Shown here piece by piece: positions 24,378 through 33,320 of a stretch of 64,000 nucleotides of DNA. Position 1 is the stretch's first letter; every line of letters begins with the position of its first letter. The stretch covers positions 1 through 64,000 of the forward strand of contig JAUIAH010000024.1 of the NCBI GenBank assembly GCA_030425385.1. The letters are read 5' to 3'. This DNA is from Verrucomicrobiia bacterium (GTDB taxonomy: Bacteria > Verrucomicrobiota > Verrucomicrobiia > Verrucomicrobiales > DEV007). The position numbers and the translations under genes were made by a program. The notes under the pieces were generated by a model. That model was given only the letters and a program-made list of their open reading frames with translations. It was not told the DNA's origin and did not search any database.

Positions 24378-26237
24378 CTAGTTATCGGTCACCTCCCCAG
24401 CGACTTCGAGACGGCGAATGCCGTAATGGTACATGCCTGCTTCGGCGATTTCTTTGAAGATCGGGCCCGCGATGTTGCCACCGTGGCGCTTTCCTTTGTT
24501 ACGAGGTTCGTCGACTAACACCATGCCGATCAAGGCTGGTGCATCGACGTCTTGCCCAATGAAGCCGACAAAGGAGGCGAGATTCCGTCCCTTGTAGTAG
24601 TGGCCGCGGATGCTCTTCATGGCTGTGCCTGTCTTGCCACCCACGATGTAGCCCTCCACGGCGGCGTCCTTGCCGGTACCATGCTCGACCGCATGCACCA
24701 AGGCTCTCCGCAGTGTCCGAGCGGTGCGGGAAGCAATGACACCTTCCATCACCTCGGAATCGAGTTCGGCACTCACGCTAGCATAATCCTCTGCAAGAAT
24801 CTGCCGAACGATCCGTGGTTTCACCAGATTGCCATCATTGCATAACACATTCATAAGGCTTAACACTTGCAGTGGTGTGGTGTTGAGGTTATAGCCCATC
24901 CCCACGCGGGATAGGGTGAAGCGATCGCGAATCTGTGCGGCGGAGACCAAGCTGCCACTTTCTTCCGCTGGAAGGCGAATGCCTGTGTCCGTGCCAAGGC
25001 CGAAGCGCTCCATGTAGTCGCGGAAGCGGTTGGCGTTCAGTTGCTGTGCCACCATGAAGGTTCCAGTATTGAGCGAGAAGGCGAGCACGTCGCGGACAGA
25101 AGCAGATGGCCGTCCTTCGGCGGAGTCTTCCAGGGCACCCTTCCATCCTTCCTCCATGTAGTAGCCATCGTGACAGCTCACCCAGCTATCGAGCCCCACA
25201 AGGCCCTGATCGATCGCGGCCCCATGCGTCACGATCTTGAACGTGGAGCCGGGTTCGTAGACGGAGGAAACAGCCGTGTTCCATTTCGGATCCACGGTTT
25301 TCCAAGGGGTGGACGGTTTGGCATTGGCCCCTTCCGCAGATTGGAATCCTGGCCGATTCACCAAGGCAAGGATTTCCCCCGTGCTCGGCTCGGCAAAGAT
25401 TGCCGTCATGGCGTGCGGCGTGAGCGATTGGAAATGGCTATCCATCACTTTCTCCACCATGCCTTGGAAGGCTGAATCGATGGTCAGGACCACGTGCTTG
25501 CCATGCGTGGGGAGTTTCTCCGCGTGCAGGACCTTGTGCCGATCAAAGGCAAGATAGCCATCCTCACCTTGCAGAAACATATCCATGCTCTGCTCAATCC
25601 CTGCCACGCCCGCCATCGCATAGTTCACATAGCCGAGGACATGGCAGGCAAGGCTTTCATTGATGTAGACGCGATCCGTGGCATCGCGGTAGTGGACCCC
25701 GTAGAAATCTTCCGCTTCAAGGGTCTTCACAATTTCCCGAGCCAACTGACTATCCACCCCTTGATGAATCCTCGGATTGGGAGAGTTCGCGTGGAATCGC
25801 TCTAACAATTCCTCTTGCGTCATCTTCAGAGGGCGCTCCAGCCGCTGGGCGAGCAGCTGGTAGTAGAGATTCTCATCATCCTCCTTTCGATTCTCGCTGA
25901 GGTCCTCCAAGGACATTCCTAGATGATCAACGGCCAGTTGGTGAATGGTTTCGCGGACGGGAATTTGGAACCTGTCTAACAAAAGCCTGCTGACAGGTTG
26001 AGTCGTAGCCAAGGGACGCTGATGCCGATCCAGGATGTCGCCGCGACGGGATGGAATGGGTTCGATGCGGCGCCAGTCATCTTTCAATGACGCCTTGGCC
26101 TCTTCGTGCTCTGTGTGTTGAAGGTGGATCAGGCGAAGAGAGATCCCAGTGAGCAGCATCACGAAGCCGGTGCAGAGCACGAGCGCGCGTTGCTCAAGAC
26201 AATAACGATAGGGGCGCTCTGAGGAAACGTGATCCAT
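24378..26237 (-). CDS. ftsI: Septal transpeptidase FtsI (penicillin-binding protein 3)
   Basis: FtsI is the class B PBP that cross-links septal peptidoglycan with FtsW. It has one membrane helix near residue 20-40 (ALVLCTGFVMLLTGISL), a dimerisation-type N-terminal domain (RRGDILDRHQRPLA), and the transpeptidase domain. The catalytic motifs are SxxK (EPGSTFKIV), SxN (FSLNTGT) and KTG (GGKTGTAMK). No PASTA domains follow. The open frame begins with a TTG at 26255, but the ATG at 26237 (MDHVSSERP) is preferred; 22 bp then separate it from ftsL. Confidence 0.95.
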   Translation of the reverse strand: MDHVSSERPYRYCLEQRALVLCTGFVMLLTGISLRLIHLQHTEHEEAKASLKDDWRRIEPIPSRRGDILDRHQRPLATTQPVSRLLLDRFQIPVRETIHQLAVDHLGMSLEDLSENRKEDDENLYYQLLAQRLERPLKMTQEELLERFHANSPNPRIHQGVDSQLAREIVKTLEAEDFYGVHYRDATDRVYINESLACHVLGYVNYAMAGVAGIEQSMDMFLQGEDGYLAFDRHKVLHAEKLPTHGKHVVLTIDSAFQGMVEKVMDSHFQSLTPHAMTAIFAEPSTGEILALVNRPGFQSAEGANAKPSTPWKTVDPKWNTAVSSVYEPGSTFKIVTHGAAIDQGLVGLDSWVSCHDGYYMEEGWKGALEDSAEGRPSASVRDVLAFSLNTGTFMVAQQLNANRFRDYMERFGLGTDTGIRLPAEESGSLVSAAQIRDRFTLSRVGMGYNLNTTPLQVLSLMNVLCNDGNLVKPRIVRQILAEDYASVSAELDSEVMEGVIASRTARTLRRALVHAVEHGTGKDAAVEGYIVGGKTGTAMKSIRGHYYKGRNLASFVGFIGQDVDAPALIGMVLVDEPRNKGKRHGGNIAGPIFKEIAEAGMYHYGIRRLEVAGEVTDN

Positions 26238-26259
26238 CAAGGGGAAGAATCGCAAAGAG

Positions 26260-26568
26260 TTAGCGTGCCGCCGTCATGTCAGGAACAAGCGTCTCTGTCT
26301 GTTCAACGCCTACTGGCTGAAGTGTGCTCTGGTAAGTCCGCAAGCGGTCTTCGAGGATGCCAGGAGCAAGATGACGCTTGATATTCGTATCGATCTTCTG
26401 GATGGCGAGCCTGACAGTCGCCTGTTCCTTTCTAAGGCGATCAATCTCTGCATATTTGACATCGTGCTGAGACCGCATCGAAATGAACAGGCAGCCACAC
26501 ACGACGAAGAGAAGCATGATCGTGGATCCTTTGACGATGCTGGCGATTCTGATAGGCGATTCATTCAT
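26260..26568 (-). CDS. ftsL: FtsL-like cell division protein
   Basis: The 102-residue protein sits exactly where ftsL belongs, between rsmH and ftsI. It has a short cytoplasmic N-terminus, one membrane helix (GSTIMLLFVVCGCLFISM, about 14-31) and a helical coiled-coil-like part (YAEIDRLRKEQATVRLAIQKIDTNIKR). FtsL proteins diverge strongly in sequence; the assignment relies on position, size and topology. FtsL forms a complex with FtsQ and FtsB and activates FtsW-FtsI. Start ATG at 26568, 8 bp after the rsmH stop. Confidence 0.8.
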   Translation of the reverse strand: MNESPIRIASIVKGSTIMLLFVVCGCLFISMRSQHDVKYAEIDRLRKEQATVRLAIQKIDTNIKRHLAPGILEDRLRTYQSTLQPVGVEQTETLVPDMTAAR

Positions 26569-26576
26569 GATAATGG

Positions 26577-27533
26577 CTACGAGTTGGGGCGGCGAATAGC
26601 GACGCGGAGTTTAGCGCTACGGGCACGCGGGTTGCGGGCGGCTTCTTCCTCGGTGGCTTTGAGCCATTTGTGAGGAAGATCCACTTGATAGTGAGGATTG
26701 GGTTTAGGAGAGGGCCAGGTGGGATCATCCAGCTCTGCTTGGCTCCGCTCCCGCAGAAAGCGTTTCACAATGCGGTCTTCCAACGAGTGGAAGCTGATCA
26801 CCGCCAGCTTGCCGCCGGGTTTGAGCAAGCTCATGGCCTGCTCCAGCATCTCAGGAAGGACTTCCAGTTCCCGATTCACCGCGATGCGTAATGCCTGGAA
26901 CGTGCGTGTGGCGGGGTGAATGCGACTCTTCTTGGGGGACACACGACTCACGAGATCGGCTAACGCTTTCGTCGTTTGGAGCGATTGCGTTTCCCGTGAG
27001 TTCACGATCGCGCGCGCAATCCTGCGGCTGGCGCGTTCTTCGCCAAAGGCCCACAGCAGATGCGCAAGTTCCGCCTCTTCTAGGCCATTGACAAGATCAG
27101 CAGCTGTGGTGGTTCCGCTAGGATCCATTCGCATATCGAGAGGACCTTCGGATTGGAAGGAGAAACCGCGATGTGCTTGATCCAGTTGCCAGGAACTGAC
27201 TCCCAGGTCGAAGAGAATGGCGTCCACCTGAGAAGGGAGAGTGGCGTGGGTGGCCAAGAGATTCGTCAGTTGTGACGCATTCCCAGCCAGAGGATAAAAG
27301 TGATCGCCATGGACAGCCAGACGCTCTTGCGCCATGCCCAGTGCTTCTGGATCCTGATCCACCCCGATCACGGAGGCGCCCCGTTCGAGAAAGCGCTCGC
27401 TATGGCCACCAAATCCCAGTGTGCCATCAATGACCCAGACGCCAGGTGCGGGCGCGAAGAAAGCCAGGATCTCATCCAGCAGCACCGGCAGGTGAATCCG
27501 GTCGCCGCCCGCGGCATGCTCCTCGGCGCTCAT
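26577..27533 (-). CDS. rsmH: 16S rRNA m4C1402 methyltransferase RsmH (MraW)
   Basis: RsmH methylates N4 of C1402 in 16S rRNA. The SAM-binding region is DGTLGFGGHSERFLERG, followed by GVDQDPEAL, the DAILFDLGVSSWQLD motif, and PGGKLAVISFHSLEDRIVKRF. The open frame reaches 27833, but everything before ATG 27533 (MSAEEHAAGG) overlaps mraZ and lacks family sense. With this start the protein is 318 residues, the usual length, and begins 4 bp after the mraZ stop. Confidence 0.95.
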   Translation of the reverse strand: MSAEEHAAGGDRIHLPVLLDEILAFFAPAPGVWVIDGTLGFGGHSERFLERGASVIGVDQDPEALGMAQERLAVHGDHFYPLAGNASQLTNLLATHATLPSQVDAILFDLGVSSWQLDQAHRGFSFQSEGPLDMRMDPSGTTTAADLVNGLEEAELAHLLWAFGEERASRRIARAIVNSRETQSLQTTKALADLVSRVSPKKSRIHPATRTFQALRIAVNRELEVLPEMLEQAMSLLKPGGKLAVISFHSLEDRIVKRFLRERSQAELDDPTWPSPKPNPHYQVDLPHKWLKATEEEAARNPRARSAKLRVAIRRPNS

Positions 27534-27537
27534 GATC

Positions 27538-27975
27538 CTAGAATCCAAGTTTAGCGGCCATGGCCTCCACGCTCCGCGTCTCCTCTTCCCCATTATAGCG
27601 GTCCCAGTCCTCGGGACGCCAGAGCTCCAAATGCTCACAGGCCCCCACGATGACCACCTCTTCGGCGAATCGGTAGCGCTGCTGTAGCTCGGGCGGCACC
27701 ACGATGCGCCCCTGCTTGTCGAGCGGACACGGGATGGCGTGTCCGAACCATAGCGTGCGGAACTTCTTCTTCTCTTCAGGGGTGAACTCGTCAGACTCAT
27801 CAAGGATGCGATGCATGCGCCGAAGGGCGTCAATATTGAGCAGTTTTAGGCAGGGATTCTTGGCGTCAGGAAGGGCGTGAAATTCCGGGTAATGCGCGTC
27901 CCGGTAGCGCGCGGGGATGTTGAGACGATGCTTCTCATCCACCACGCGGCGAATGTGCCCATTATAGAAGCGCAT
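27538..27975 (-). CDS. mraZ: Transcriptional regulator MraZ
   Basis: MraZ is an AbrB-like DNA-binding protein that represses the dcw operon. Two SpoVT/AbrB half-domains are visible: GHIRRVVDEKHRLNIPARYRD and PCPLDKQGRIVVPPELQQRY. The open frame begins at 28023 but that ATG lies inside the TGGGG repeat array, the expected operator. The internal ATG at 27975 (MRFYNGHIRR) gives a 145-residue protein with the normal N-terminus and is preferred. It is the first gene of the cluster and probably autoregulates it. Confidence 0.92.
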   Translation of the reverse strand: MRFYNGHIRRVVDEKHRLNIPARYRDAHYPEFHALPDAKNPCLKLLNIDALRRMHRILDESDEFTPEEKKKFRTLWFGHAIPCPLDKQGRIVVPPELQQRYRFAEEVVIVGACEHLELWRPEDWDRYNGEEETRSVEAMAAKLGF

Positions 27976-28009
27976 GGTTCGCTCGCGGGTGTCTGCTGAG
28001 GTATCGTCA

Positions 28010-28056
28010 CCATTAGCCCCCATTTGCCCCCACTCCTACCCCCACGACCCCACATG
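28010..28056 (-). promoter_or_regulatory. Probable MraZ operator: TGGGG repeats
   Basis: On the minus strand the repeated T-GGG(G) units begin at plus-strand positions 28052, 28044, 28032, 28022 and 28012 (the last is TGGT). The last three have a 10-bp period; 28052 is in phase with them. MraZ is known to bind TGGGN repeats with 5-bp spacers (10-bp period) upstream of its own gene. The array lies 37-77 bp before the chosen mraZ start. It also argues against the longer ORF start at 28023. Confidence 0.7.
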
Positions 28057-28347
28057 TTCAATCTCTTTGTCATGGATCCTTAAATATTTTAAAACTTTTA
28101 CTGTTGAGGGGCCGAGATATTTAAGAATAGTGACTAACGACTCTTAACTTCAAACTATAATAGAATATTAAGGTTTCTAAAATATCCGCAAGTGCAATCG
28201 TGGAATTGTCGCACCTTCCATGACCTCTCATCTTCGCTCTGAGGAGTGAATCTCCGGCTTGAAGGGGACCCGGTCGTCTTTCTTCTCAGCAGTTCCTCAC
28301 ACCTTCGAGAATTTCTATAACTCTTTGAATTTTATGGAATTCAACCC
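28057..28347. promoter_or_regulatory. AT-rich divergent promoter region between mraZ and the 28348 gene
   Basis: No gene is seen in this stretch, which is distinctly more A+T-rich than its neighbours. On the plus strand a perfect -10 hexamer TATAAT lies at 28156-28161. On the minus strand TTGAAG (28148-28153) and TATTCT (28124-28129) are 18 bp apart, a plausible sigma-70 promoter for the dcw operon. The remaining 180 bp before the plus-strand gene hold no structure that I can name. Confidence 0.45.
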
Positions 28348-29502
28348 ATGCTAAGGAGCATGCGTGCCTGGCTTTCCATCGTCTTTGCCCTCCTATTGCT
28401 CTTCCTTGGAGCCAATACGGCGCTCTATTTCATCCGCCTGAAGGAGGTCGAGGGAGACCTTCGTGTGAAGACAGAGATGGCTCTCGTGGAGAAGCTGAGC
28501 GAGGCGCAACCAGGACGCCTTCGCGTGGAGTTTGATGGTCGCGATGGGGTGGTCTCGGGGCAGGTAGGCACGACTGACAGCGCTGATGCGGTGCGAGCCG
28601 CGGTGGAGAGCATCGCTCTGGCGGGCGAGCTTCCCCAATTGCGGAGCCTGACCCACGAGATCAAGCGGCGTCCAGAGTTGGAGATCTGGCTGGAAGATGG
28701 TCGCCCGTTCCTCCGTGCCTACCTGGCAGAATCTACTCTGAATAAGGTGCGGAGCGGCGTTCGAAACGCCCTCGGGGCATTCCCTGGGGCACGCGATGAG
28801 CAAGGGTCGGAAGGGCCTCCCGTGCAAGCGATGGCCGACGCCGCCGTTCCCCCTTGGGAGGGGCGAGTGGAGGAGTTTGTTGAGTATTTCTTCTTCCAAG
28901 ATGCCGAGGGAAATCGCCGTGTGGATCAGCCGCGTCTCCGCATCATTGATGGACATGAACTCAATCTCCAAGGGCGCGCTGGGAGTAGCGATGAGGCATG
29001 GGCCATCGATGGCAAGGCAAGGGATTGCTTTCCCAGTTTGGCGGAGCACGTCCTGAACCGCATCATTGGCAAACAAGATGCCGAGCCTCTCATCATCAGT
29101 CAGGGTCCCGACAATGCCGTCACCATTGAGGGGATGGTGCAACAGGAGCCCCTACGAGAACGCATCCTCGAGGCCTTCCGGGAGTTGGGGGCGCAGGGGC
29201 AGTTCTTCAACAACGCGATCGCAGTGAGTCCGCGAGGGTTCAGCGACGTGCCGTGGTTGGACGGCGAAACGCGGTATTTGAAAGAAATCCTGCACCAGAT
29301 CGGCACGGATAAGGTCGACAAGGTGCGCCTCATCATTGGTCCAGGCACCATCGCAGTCGGAGGCGAGACACCCTCGACTGAGATCCACGCGCGCATCGGT
29401 CGCCTGCTTGAGGAAGATCTTCCCTCCTATCAAGTGCACTATCGCATGACCATGACTCCCGATGACGTGAATCCACTGGCAGAAGACGAAACGAACCCTT
29501 AA
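28348..29502 (+). CDS. Membrane-anchored protein with BON-like repeats
   Basis: The 384-residue protein has an N-terminal membrane helix (AWLSIVFALLLLFLGANTALYFI) and then alternating alpha/beta repeats. Typical stretches are LRVEFDGRDGVVSGQVG, AVRAAVESIALAG and NAVTIEGMVQQEPLRERILEAF. These resemble BON domains, which bind lipids or membrane-associated partners. No enzymatic motif is seen. It is 14 bp upstream of a coiled-coil/HhH membrane protein; the pair is probably co-transcribed and may act in the cell envelope together. The family assignment is by pattern only. Confidence 0.65.
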   Translation: MLRSMRAWLSIVFALLLLFLGANTALYFIRLKEVEGDLRVKTEMALVEKLSEAQPGRLRVEFDGRDGVVSGQVGTTDSADAVRAAVESIALAGELPQLRSLTHEIKRRPELEIWLEDGRPFLRAYLAESTLNKVRSGVRNALGAFPGARDEQGSEGPPVQAMADAAVPPWEGRVEEFVEYFFFQDAEGNRRVDQPRLRIIDGHELNLQGRAGSSDEAWAIDGKARDCFPSLAEHVLNRIIGKQDAEPLIISQGPDNAVTIEGMVQQEPLRERILEAFRELGAQGQFFNNAIAVSPRGFSDVPWLDGETRYLKEILHQIGTDKVDKVRLIIGPGTIAVGGETPSTEIHARIGRLLEEDLPSYQVHYRMTMTPDDVNPLAEDETNP

Positions 29503-29516
29503 GGTCTTACACAACC

Positions 29517-31172
29517 ATGCCCTTCCTTGACACCGCATTCTGGATTGAGATCATTCCGGAAACCCTTGCGATCTTCCTCCCAACCGTGTTGTGCACGGCA
29601 TTCATTTGCTGGTGGGCGTGGCGGCGTGGTCGCGAGAACCGAGAGGTCTTCGCGGATGCACCCATTCCTGCCGCGGCTTCAGATCAGGCATTGCAAGAGC
29701 GGAAAGCGTTAGAGCACGAGCTTCAATTGGCGCAAGCAAACGTCACCAATCTCCAAGAGGAGGTCCAGGTCCTCAAGCTAGAGCTCGCAGAGTCCTCAAA
29801 TCCGCAAGCGGGTGATGGGCAGGAGTTGCAGCGCGCCAACCACGCCTTGGCTCAGGCCATGGATGAATTGAAGCGGATGGAGAACGAACGCGATGGGTAT
29901 GGGCAAGAGATCCAGGCTCTACGGGCGGAACTGACGCAAGTGCGGGCAGAGGCCGAAGAAAGGAAGCAACAAGTCAACGTGGTTGCTGATAGTGAGGATA
30001 ATGAGAAAGTGAAAGAGCTGACCGAAGCGCTTCGCGAATCTGAATACCAAGTCTCACGATTGTCCACCGAGCTTCAGCTCCTCCGCACCATCCGGACAGA
30101 GTTCGAGGCGCTCCGCAATGACAACCGTGATCTTGAGGCTGACCTGCAAGCCCTCCAGGAGCAGAAATTGGAGCTCGAATCCGAAGCCGGTGCCTTCTTG
30201 AATCGGGCCAAAGACGCCAAAGAGCGTCAGATCGAATCGGAGAGGCACTTGGCGCAGGTGCGAGACGAATTGAGTAAAGTGCGAGAAGAACTCGGAGCCA
30301 CTCGTGAGGAGCTAGGCAAGTCGCGTGGGGAGCTCGACAAGGCGCTGCAAGAGTTAGAGCAAGCGCGCGCCACCAAGGCGGAGATCACGGAACGAGTCGC
30401 TCTTCCCGAAGTGACGCCTCACTCGCCAGAACCCGTGGTTGATGAGGAAGCCCACCCTGTGAGAGAGCGTGACGCCCTAACCGAGATCGAGGGTATTTCG
30501 CCAGGATTGGAGAGTAAGCTCAACGACTTCGGAGTCTATCAATGGCGTCAAATTGCCGATTGGCAAGAGGACGACATTCAATCCCTTTCCGATCAGTTAG
30601 GGTTTCAAGACCGTATCCATCGTGATCGCTGGGTAGAGCAGGCTCAGAAGCTTATTGGGGATCAATCAGATCCCAAAGAACAAGCACCCGAGCCTGCCGC
30701 GGAACTCGAGGACGTTGTGGAGCAACCTCCATCCTCGGATGAAGATCAGGGTCATCCTTCGCTCTTTAGTCTCTTTGATAGTCCGCCTACTGTGGATGAA
30801 CCCGATGATGAAGAGGTGATTGAGAAGACCGCTCCCAGGATGGAGACGAGTGCCAGTGAAGAGCATGGTGATCTGCTAGAAACGGATCCCAAGCTCGGGA
30901 ATGTTTACAAGCGCCCGCCCTCACAGATTGACGATCTCACGCGGGTCAAAGGCATTGCCCGCGTGATCGAGGGGCGACTCCATGAGATAGGCATCTTCCG
31001 CTACAAGCAGATTGTGCAGTGGGATGAGTCACACATGAGCGCCTTCGCCAAGCAACTCGGCTTTGGAGACCGCATCCAGCGAGATCGCTGGCGGGAACAG
31101 TGTCAGGAGCTTCACGAGGAGAAATACGGAGAGCGCCTCACCATCCCCGAGGGCAGCGTCCTAGACTTCTAG
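29517..31172 (+). CDS. Membrane-anchored coiled-coil protein with two HhH-type domains
   Basis: The 551-residue protein starts with a membrane helix (about 13-35), a long coiled coil (about 55-295, with dense L, E, Q and R heptads) and two related helical domains. The first is about 318-380 (LTEIEGISPGLESKL ... LGFQDRIHRDRWVEQA), the second about 471-531 (LTRVKGIARVIEGRL ... LGFGDRIQRDRWREQC). The repeats resemble helix-hairpin-helix-like 'GI-x-x-x-LxxxGI' domains. An acidic linker separates them. Function is unknown; a scaffold is possible. It is read with the BON-like gene upstream. Confidence 0.75.
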   Translation: MPFLDTAFWIEIIPETLAIFLPTVLCTAFICWWAWRRGRENREVFADAPIPAAASDQALQERKALEHELQLAQANVTNLQEEVQVLKLELAESSNPQAGDGQELQRANHALAQAMDELKRMENERDGYGQEIQALRAELTQVRAEAEERKQQVNVVADSEDNEKVKELTEALRESEYQVSRLSTELQLLRTIRTEFEALRNDNRDLEADLQALQEQKLELESEAGAFLNRAKDAKERQIESERHLAQVRDELSKVREELGATREELGKSRGELDKALQELEQARATKAEITERVALPEVTPHSPEPVVDEEAHPVRERDALTEIEGISPGLESKLNDFGVYQWRQIADWQEDDIQSLSDQLGFQDRIHRDRWVEQAQKLIGDQSDPKEQAPEPAAELEDVVEQPPSSDEDQGHPSLFSLFDSPPTVDEPDDEEVIEKTAPRMETSASEEHGDLLETDPKLGNVYKRPPSQIDDLTRVKGIARVIEGRLHEIGIFRYKQIVQWDESHMSAFAKQLGFGDRIQRDRWREQCQELHEEKYGERLTIPEGSVLDF

Positions 31173-31231
31173 GTGTTCCAGAAGCAAATCTCGTTGTCAT
31201 CCCACCGGACACCGCGTAGTCTCAGAGCGGA

Positions 31232-31690
31232 ATGACATTCTTCGTAGCGACTACCGGGTTGATCCTCCTCGCCATGGTCTTGGGGAGAGTGCTCACCGAG
31301 TGGCTGGCGAATCGTCCCGAGAAAACGCCTGAGTATTCCCGCGAAGAAATTCTGGAGGAAATGGAAGCCGCCTTCGTGGCGCGAGACATTCTCACCTTCT
31401 CTGTCCGACCGGAGTCGGTCCGCATCCTCTTGCAACGTCTGACAGAGAGTGTGGGTCTCGGATTTGGGTCGCAGCAGGCAGAGACGCTCACGCATCGCAT
31501 GCTTCATCAGCAGGCTCACGATTACTATCAGGCCGCCTTCCCAATCGAGGTAGCGGGCCAAGCGAGCGACTTGGAATTCCAGTGGACTCGGGATGAGGAC
31601 GCGATCCAAATCGCGATTTGCGCGGTCGATCCTGTCCTCACGTTCGCCACAGACGCCGCTGCTGATATCGCCATCGAGCACGAGGTCTGA
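31232..31690 (+). CDS. Small membrane-anchored protein, unknown
   Basis: The 152-residue protein has an N-terminal membrane helix (FFVATTGLILLAMVLGRVL) and a soluble domain of mixed helix and strand with acidic character. I do not recognise a family. It follows the HhH protein by 59 bp on the same strand and may be part of that unit. A long ORF on the opposite strand (31169-31681) lacks hydrophobic or domain sense and is taken as its shadow. Confidence 0.6.
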   Translation: MTFFVATTGLILLAMVLGRVLTEWLANRPEKTPEYSREEILEEMEAAFVARDILTFSVRPESVRILLQRLTESVGLGFGSQQAETLTHRMLHQQAHDYYQAAFPIEVAGQASDLEFQWTRDEDAIQIAICAVDPVLTFATDAAADIAIEHEV

Positions 31691-31703
31691 TCCAGGCGGG
31701 AAG

Positions 31704-31778
31704 TGGTGCGCGATACAGGATTTGAACCTGTGACTTCTTGCGTGTGAAGCAAGCGCTCTACCCCTGAGCTAATCGCGC
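31704..31778 (-). tRNA. tRNA-Val(CAC)
   Basis: On the minus strand the acceptor arm GCGCGAT pairs with ATCGCGC, followed by an encoded ACCA end. The D-arm contains AGCTCAGGGGTAGAGC, the anticodon arm is CTTGC-TTCACAC-GCAAG with anticodon CAC (reads GTG), and the T-arm has GGTTCAAATCC. The cloverleaf is complete and 75 nt long, including the CCA. Confidence 0.96.
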
Positions 31779-31876
31779 TTTCGCCGGGCGAGGCGCGACG
31801 CTAGGCTGAACTCTCTGCTCACGCAAGGTCTAAAAAAGCGCTCGCCGCTCGGCAGAGCGGGTGCTTGGCTCGGGGC

Positions 31877-33307
31877 ATGGATCGAGCTGCCATTCCCAAT
31901 GTCCTTGCCGAGCGTTACGCGACGGCTCCCATGCGTGATCTCTGGTCTGCCGAAGGGCGGATCATTCTCGAGAGGGAGTATTGGATCGCGGTGATGAAAG
32001 CGCAGCGCGAGCTGGGTTTGCCCATTCCCAGTGAGGCCATCGAGTCCTACGAACGGGTGAAAGGGGAGGTGAATCTTGGCTCGATCATGGAACGTGAACG
32101 GGTGACCCGGCACGATGTGAAGGCGCGGATTGAGGAGTTCAATGATCTCGCCGGGCAAGAACACATCCACAAGGGACTGACAAGCCGAGACCTGACGGAG
32201 AACGTGGAGCAGTTGCAAGTGTATCGTGCGTTGTTAGAAACGCGGCGCAAGGCCATTGCTAGTCTTCAGGCGTTGGCGGAGCGGGCGCGGCAATGGCGCG
32301 ATCTCGTCATCACCGGACGCACCCACAACGTTGCCGCGCAGACCACGACTTTTGGGAAGCGGCTGAGCATGTTTGGGGAAGAATTCTTGATGCAATGTCA
32401 GTCATTGGAAGATCTCATCGAGCGCTATGCGGCACGCGGATTGAAGGGCGCGGTCGGCACGCAGTTGGACCAGTTGAGCTTGTTTGAGGGAGACACGGCC
32501 AAGGTGGAGGCGTTGGAGGCTCGGGTGGTGCAGCACTTGGGAATCGGGCATCGGCTCAAGAATGTGGGTCAAGTCTATCCTCGAAGCGCTGATTTCCAGG
32601 TAGTGAGTGTGCTCTGTGGGCTTGCGAGTTCACCTGGTGATTTCGCTAAGACCTTGCGTCTCATGGCGGGTCATGAATTGGCAAGTGAAGGCTTCGCAAA
32701 AGGGCAAGTGGGGTCCTCGGCCATGCCGCACAAGATGAATAGCCGTTCGTGCGAACGGATCAATGGATTTCATACCTTGCTCAAAGGGTATGTGACCATG
32801 GCGAGCGGACTGGCGGGTGATCAGTGGAATGAAGGGGACGTGTCGTGTTCGGTCGTGCGGCGTGTCATGTTGCCAGACAGCTTCTTTGCGATGGATGGTT
32901 TGTTAGAAACGTTTCTCGTGGTCTTGAGTCAAATGGACGCCTACCCAGCGGTGATCGATCGTGAGAATACCTATTACCTACCATTCCTCATGTCGACGAC
33001 CTTCCTCATGGAGGCTGTGGGGCAAGGAGTGGGGCGTGAAACGGCTCATGAAGTGATCAAAGAACATGCCGTGGCCGCTGTGATGGCTCTCCGTCAGGGG
33101 GAAATTTCTCAGAATGATTTGTTAGATCGGCTGGCGCAAGACTCTCGGTTAGGGATTTCGTTGGAGCGCTTGCAGCAATTGCTAGAGGAGGGTCGTGAAC
33201 GCTGCGGAAACGCGCAAGCACAGGTGGATGCCTTTGCTCAGGAAGTGGAGGCTTGGGTGGCCCGTTATCCTGAGGCGGGTGGCTATAGGCCGGGGGCGAT
33301 CCTCTAG
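31877..33307 (+). CDS. purB: Adenylosuccinate lyase
   Basis: PurB splits SAICAR and adenylosuccinate, releasing fumarate, in purine synthesis. The fumarase/aspartase superfamily signature GSSAMPHKMNSRSCERI is present, with TSRDLTENVEQ and GRTHNVAAQTTTFGKR upstream as the substrate-binding regions. The open frame begins with a TTG at 31865 but ATG 31877 (MDRAAIPN) gives the natural start and a 476-residue protein. The next gene starts 13 bp later, so the two may be co-transcribed. Confidence 0.95.
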   Translation: MDRAAIPNVLAERYATAPMRDLWSAEGRIILEREYWIAVMKAQRELGLPIPSEAIESYERVKGEVNLGSIMERERVTRHDVKARIEEFNDLAGQEHIHKGLTSRDLTENVEQLQVYRALLETRRKAIASLQALAERARQWRDLVITGRTHNVAAQTTTFGKRLSMFGEEFLMQCQSLEDLIERYAARGLKGAVGTQLDQLSLFEGDTAKVEALEARVVQHLGIGHRLKNVGQVYPRSADFQVVSVLCGLASSPGDFAKTLRLMAGHELASEGFAKGQVGSSAMPHKMNSRSCERINGFHTLLKGYVTMASGLAGDQWNEGDVSCSVVRRVMLPDSFFAMDGLLETFLVVLSQMDAYPAVIDRENTYYLPFLMSTTFLMEAVGQGVGRETAHEVIKEHAVAAVMALRQGEISQNDLLDRLAQDSRLGISLERLQQLLEEGRERCGNAQAQVDAFAQEVEAWVARYPEAGGYRPGAIL

Positions 33308-33320
33308 TTTAGTTAGGCGT

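Noticed and set aside
27534-27833. Upstream extension of rsmH
   Set aside because: It lies inside mraZ in another frame; the family-length start is at 27533.
28393-29142. 249-residue minus-strand ORF opposite the BON-like gene
   Set aside because: There is no hydrophobic or domain pattern. The plus-strand frame has a signal-anchor and regular repeats.
31169-31681. 170-residue minus-strand ORF opposite the small membrane protein
   Set aside because: It has no recognisable sense, and the plus-strand protein has a clear membrane helix and follows its operon neighbours.
33195-33320. Upstream start for the tandem hydrolase
   Set aside because: It would overlap purB by over 100 bp and hide the signal peptide; ATG 33321 is clearly better.
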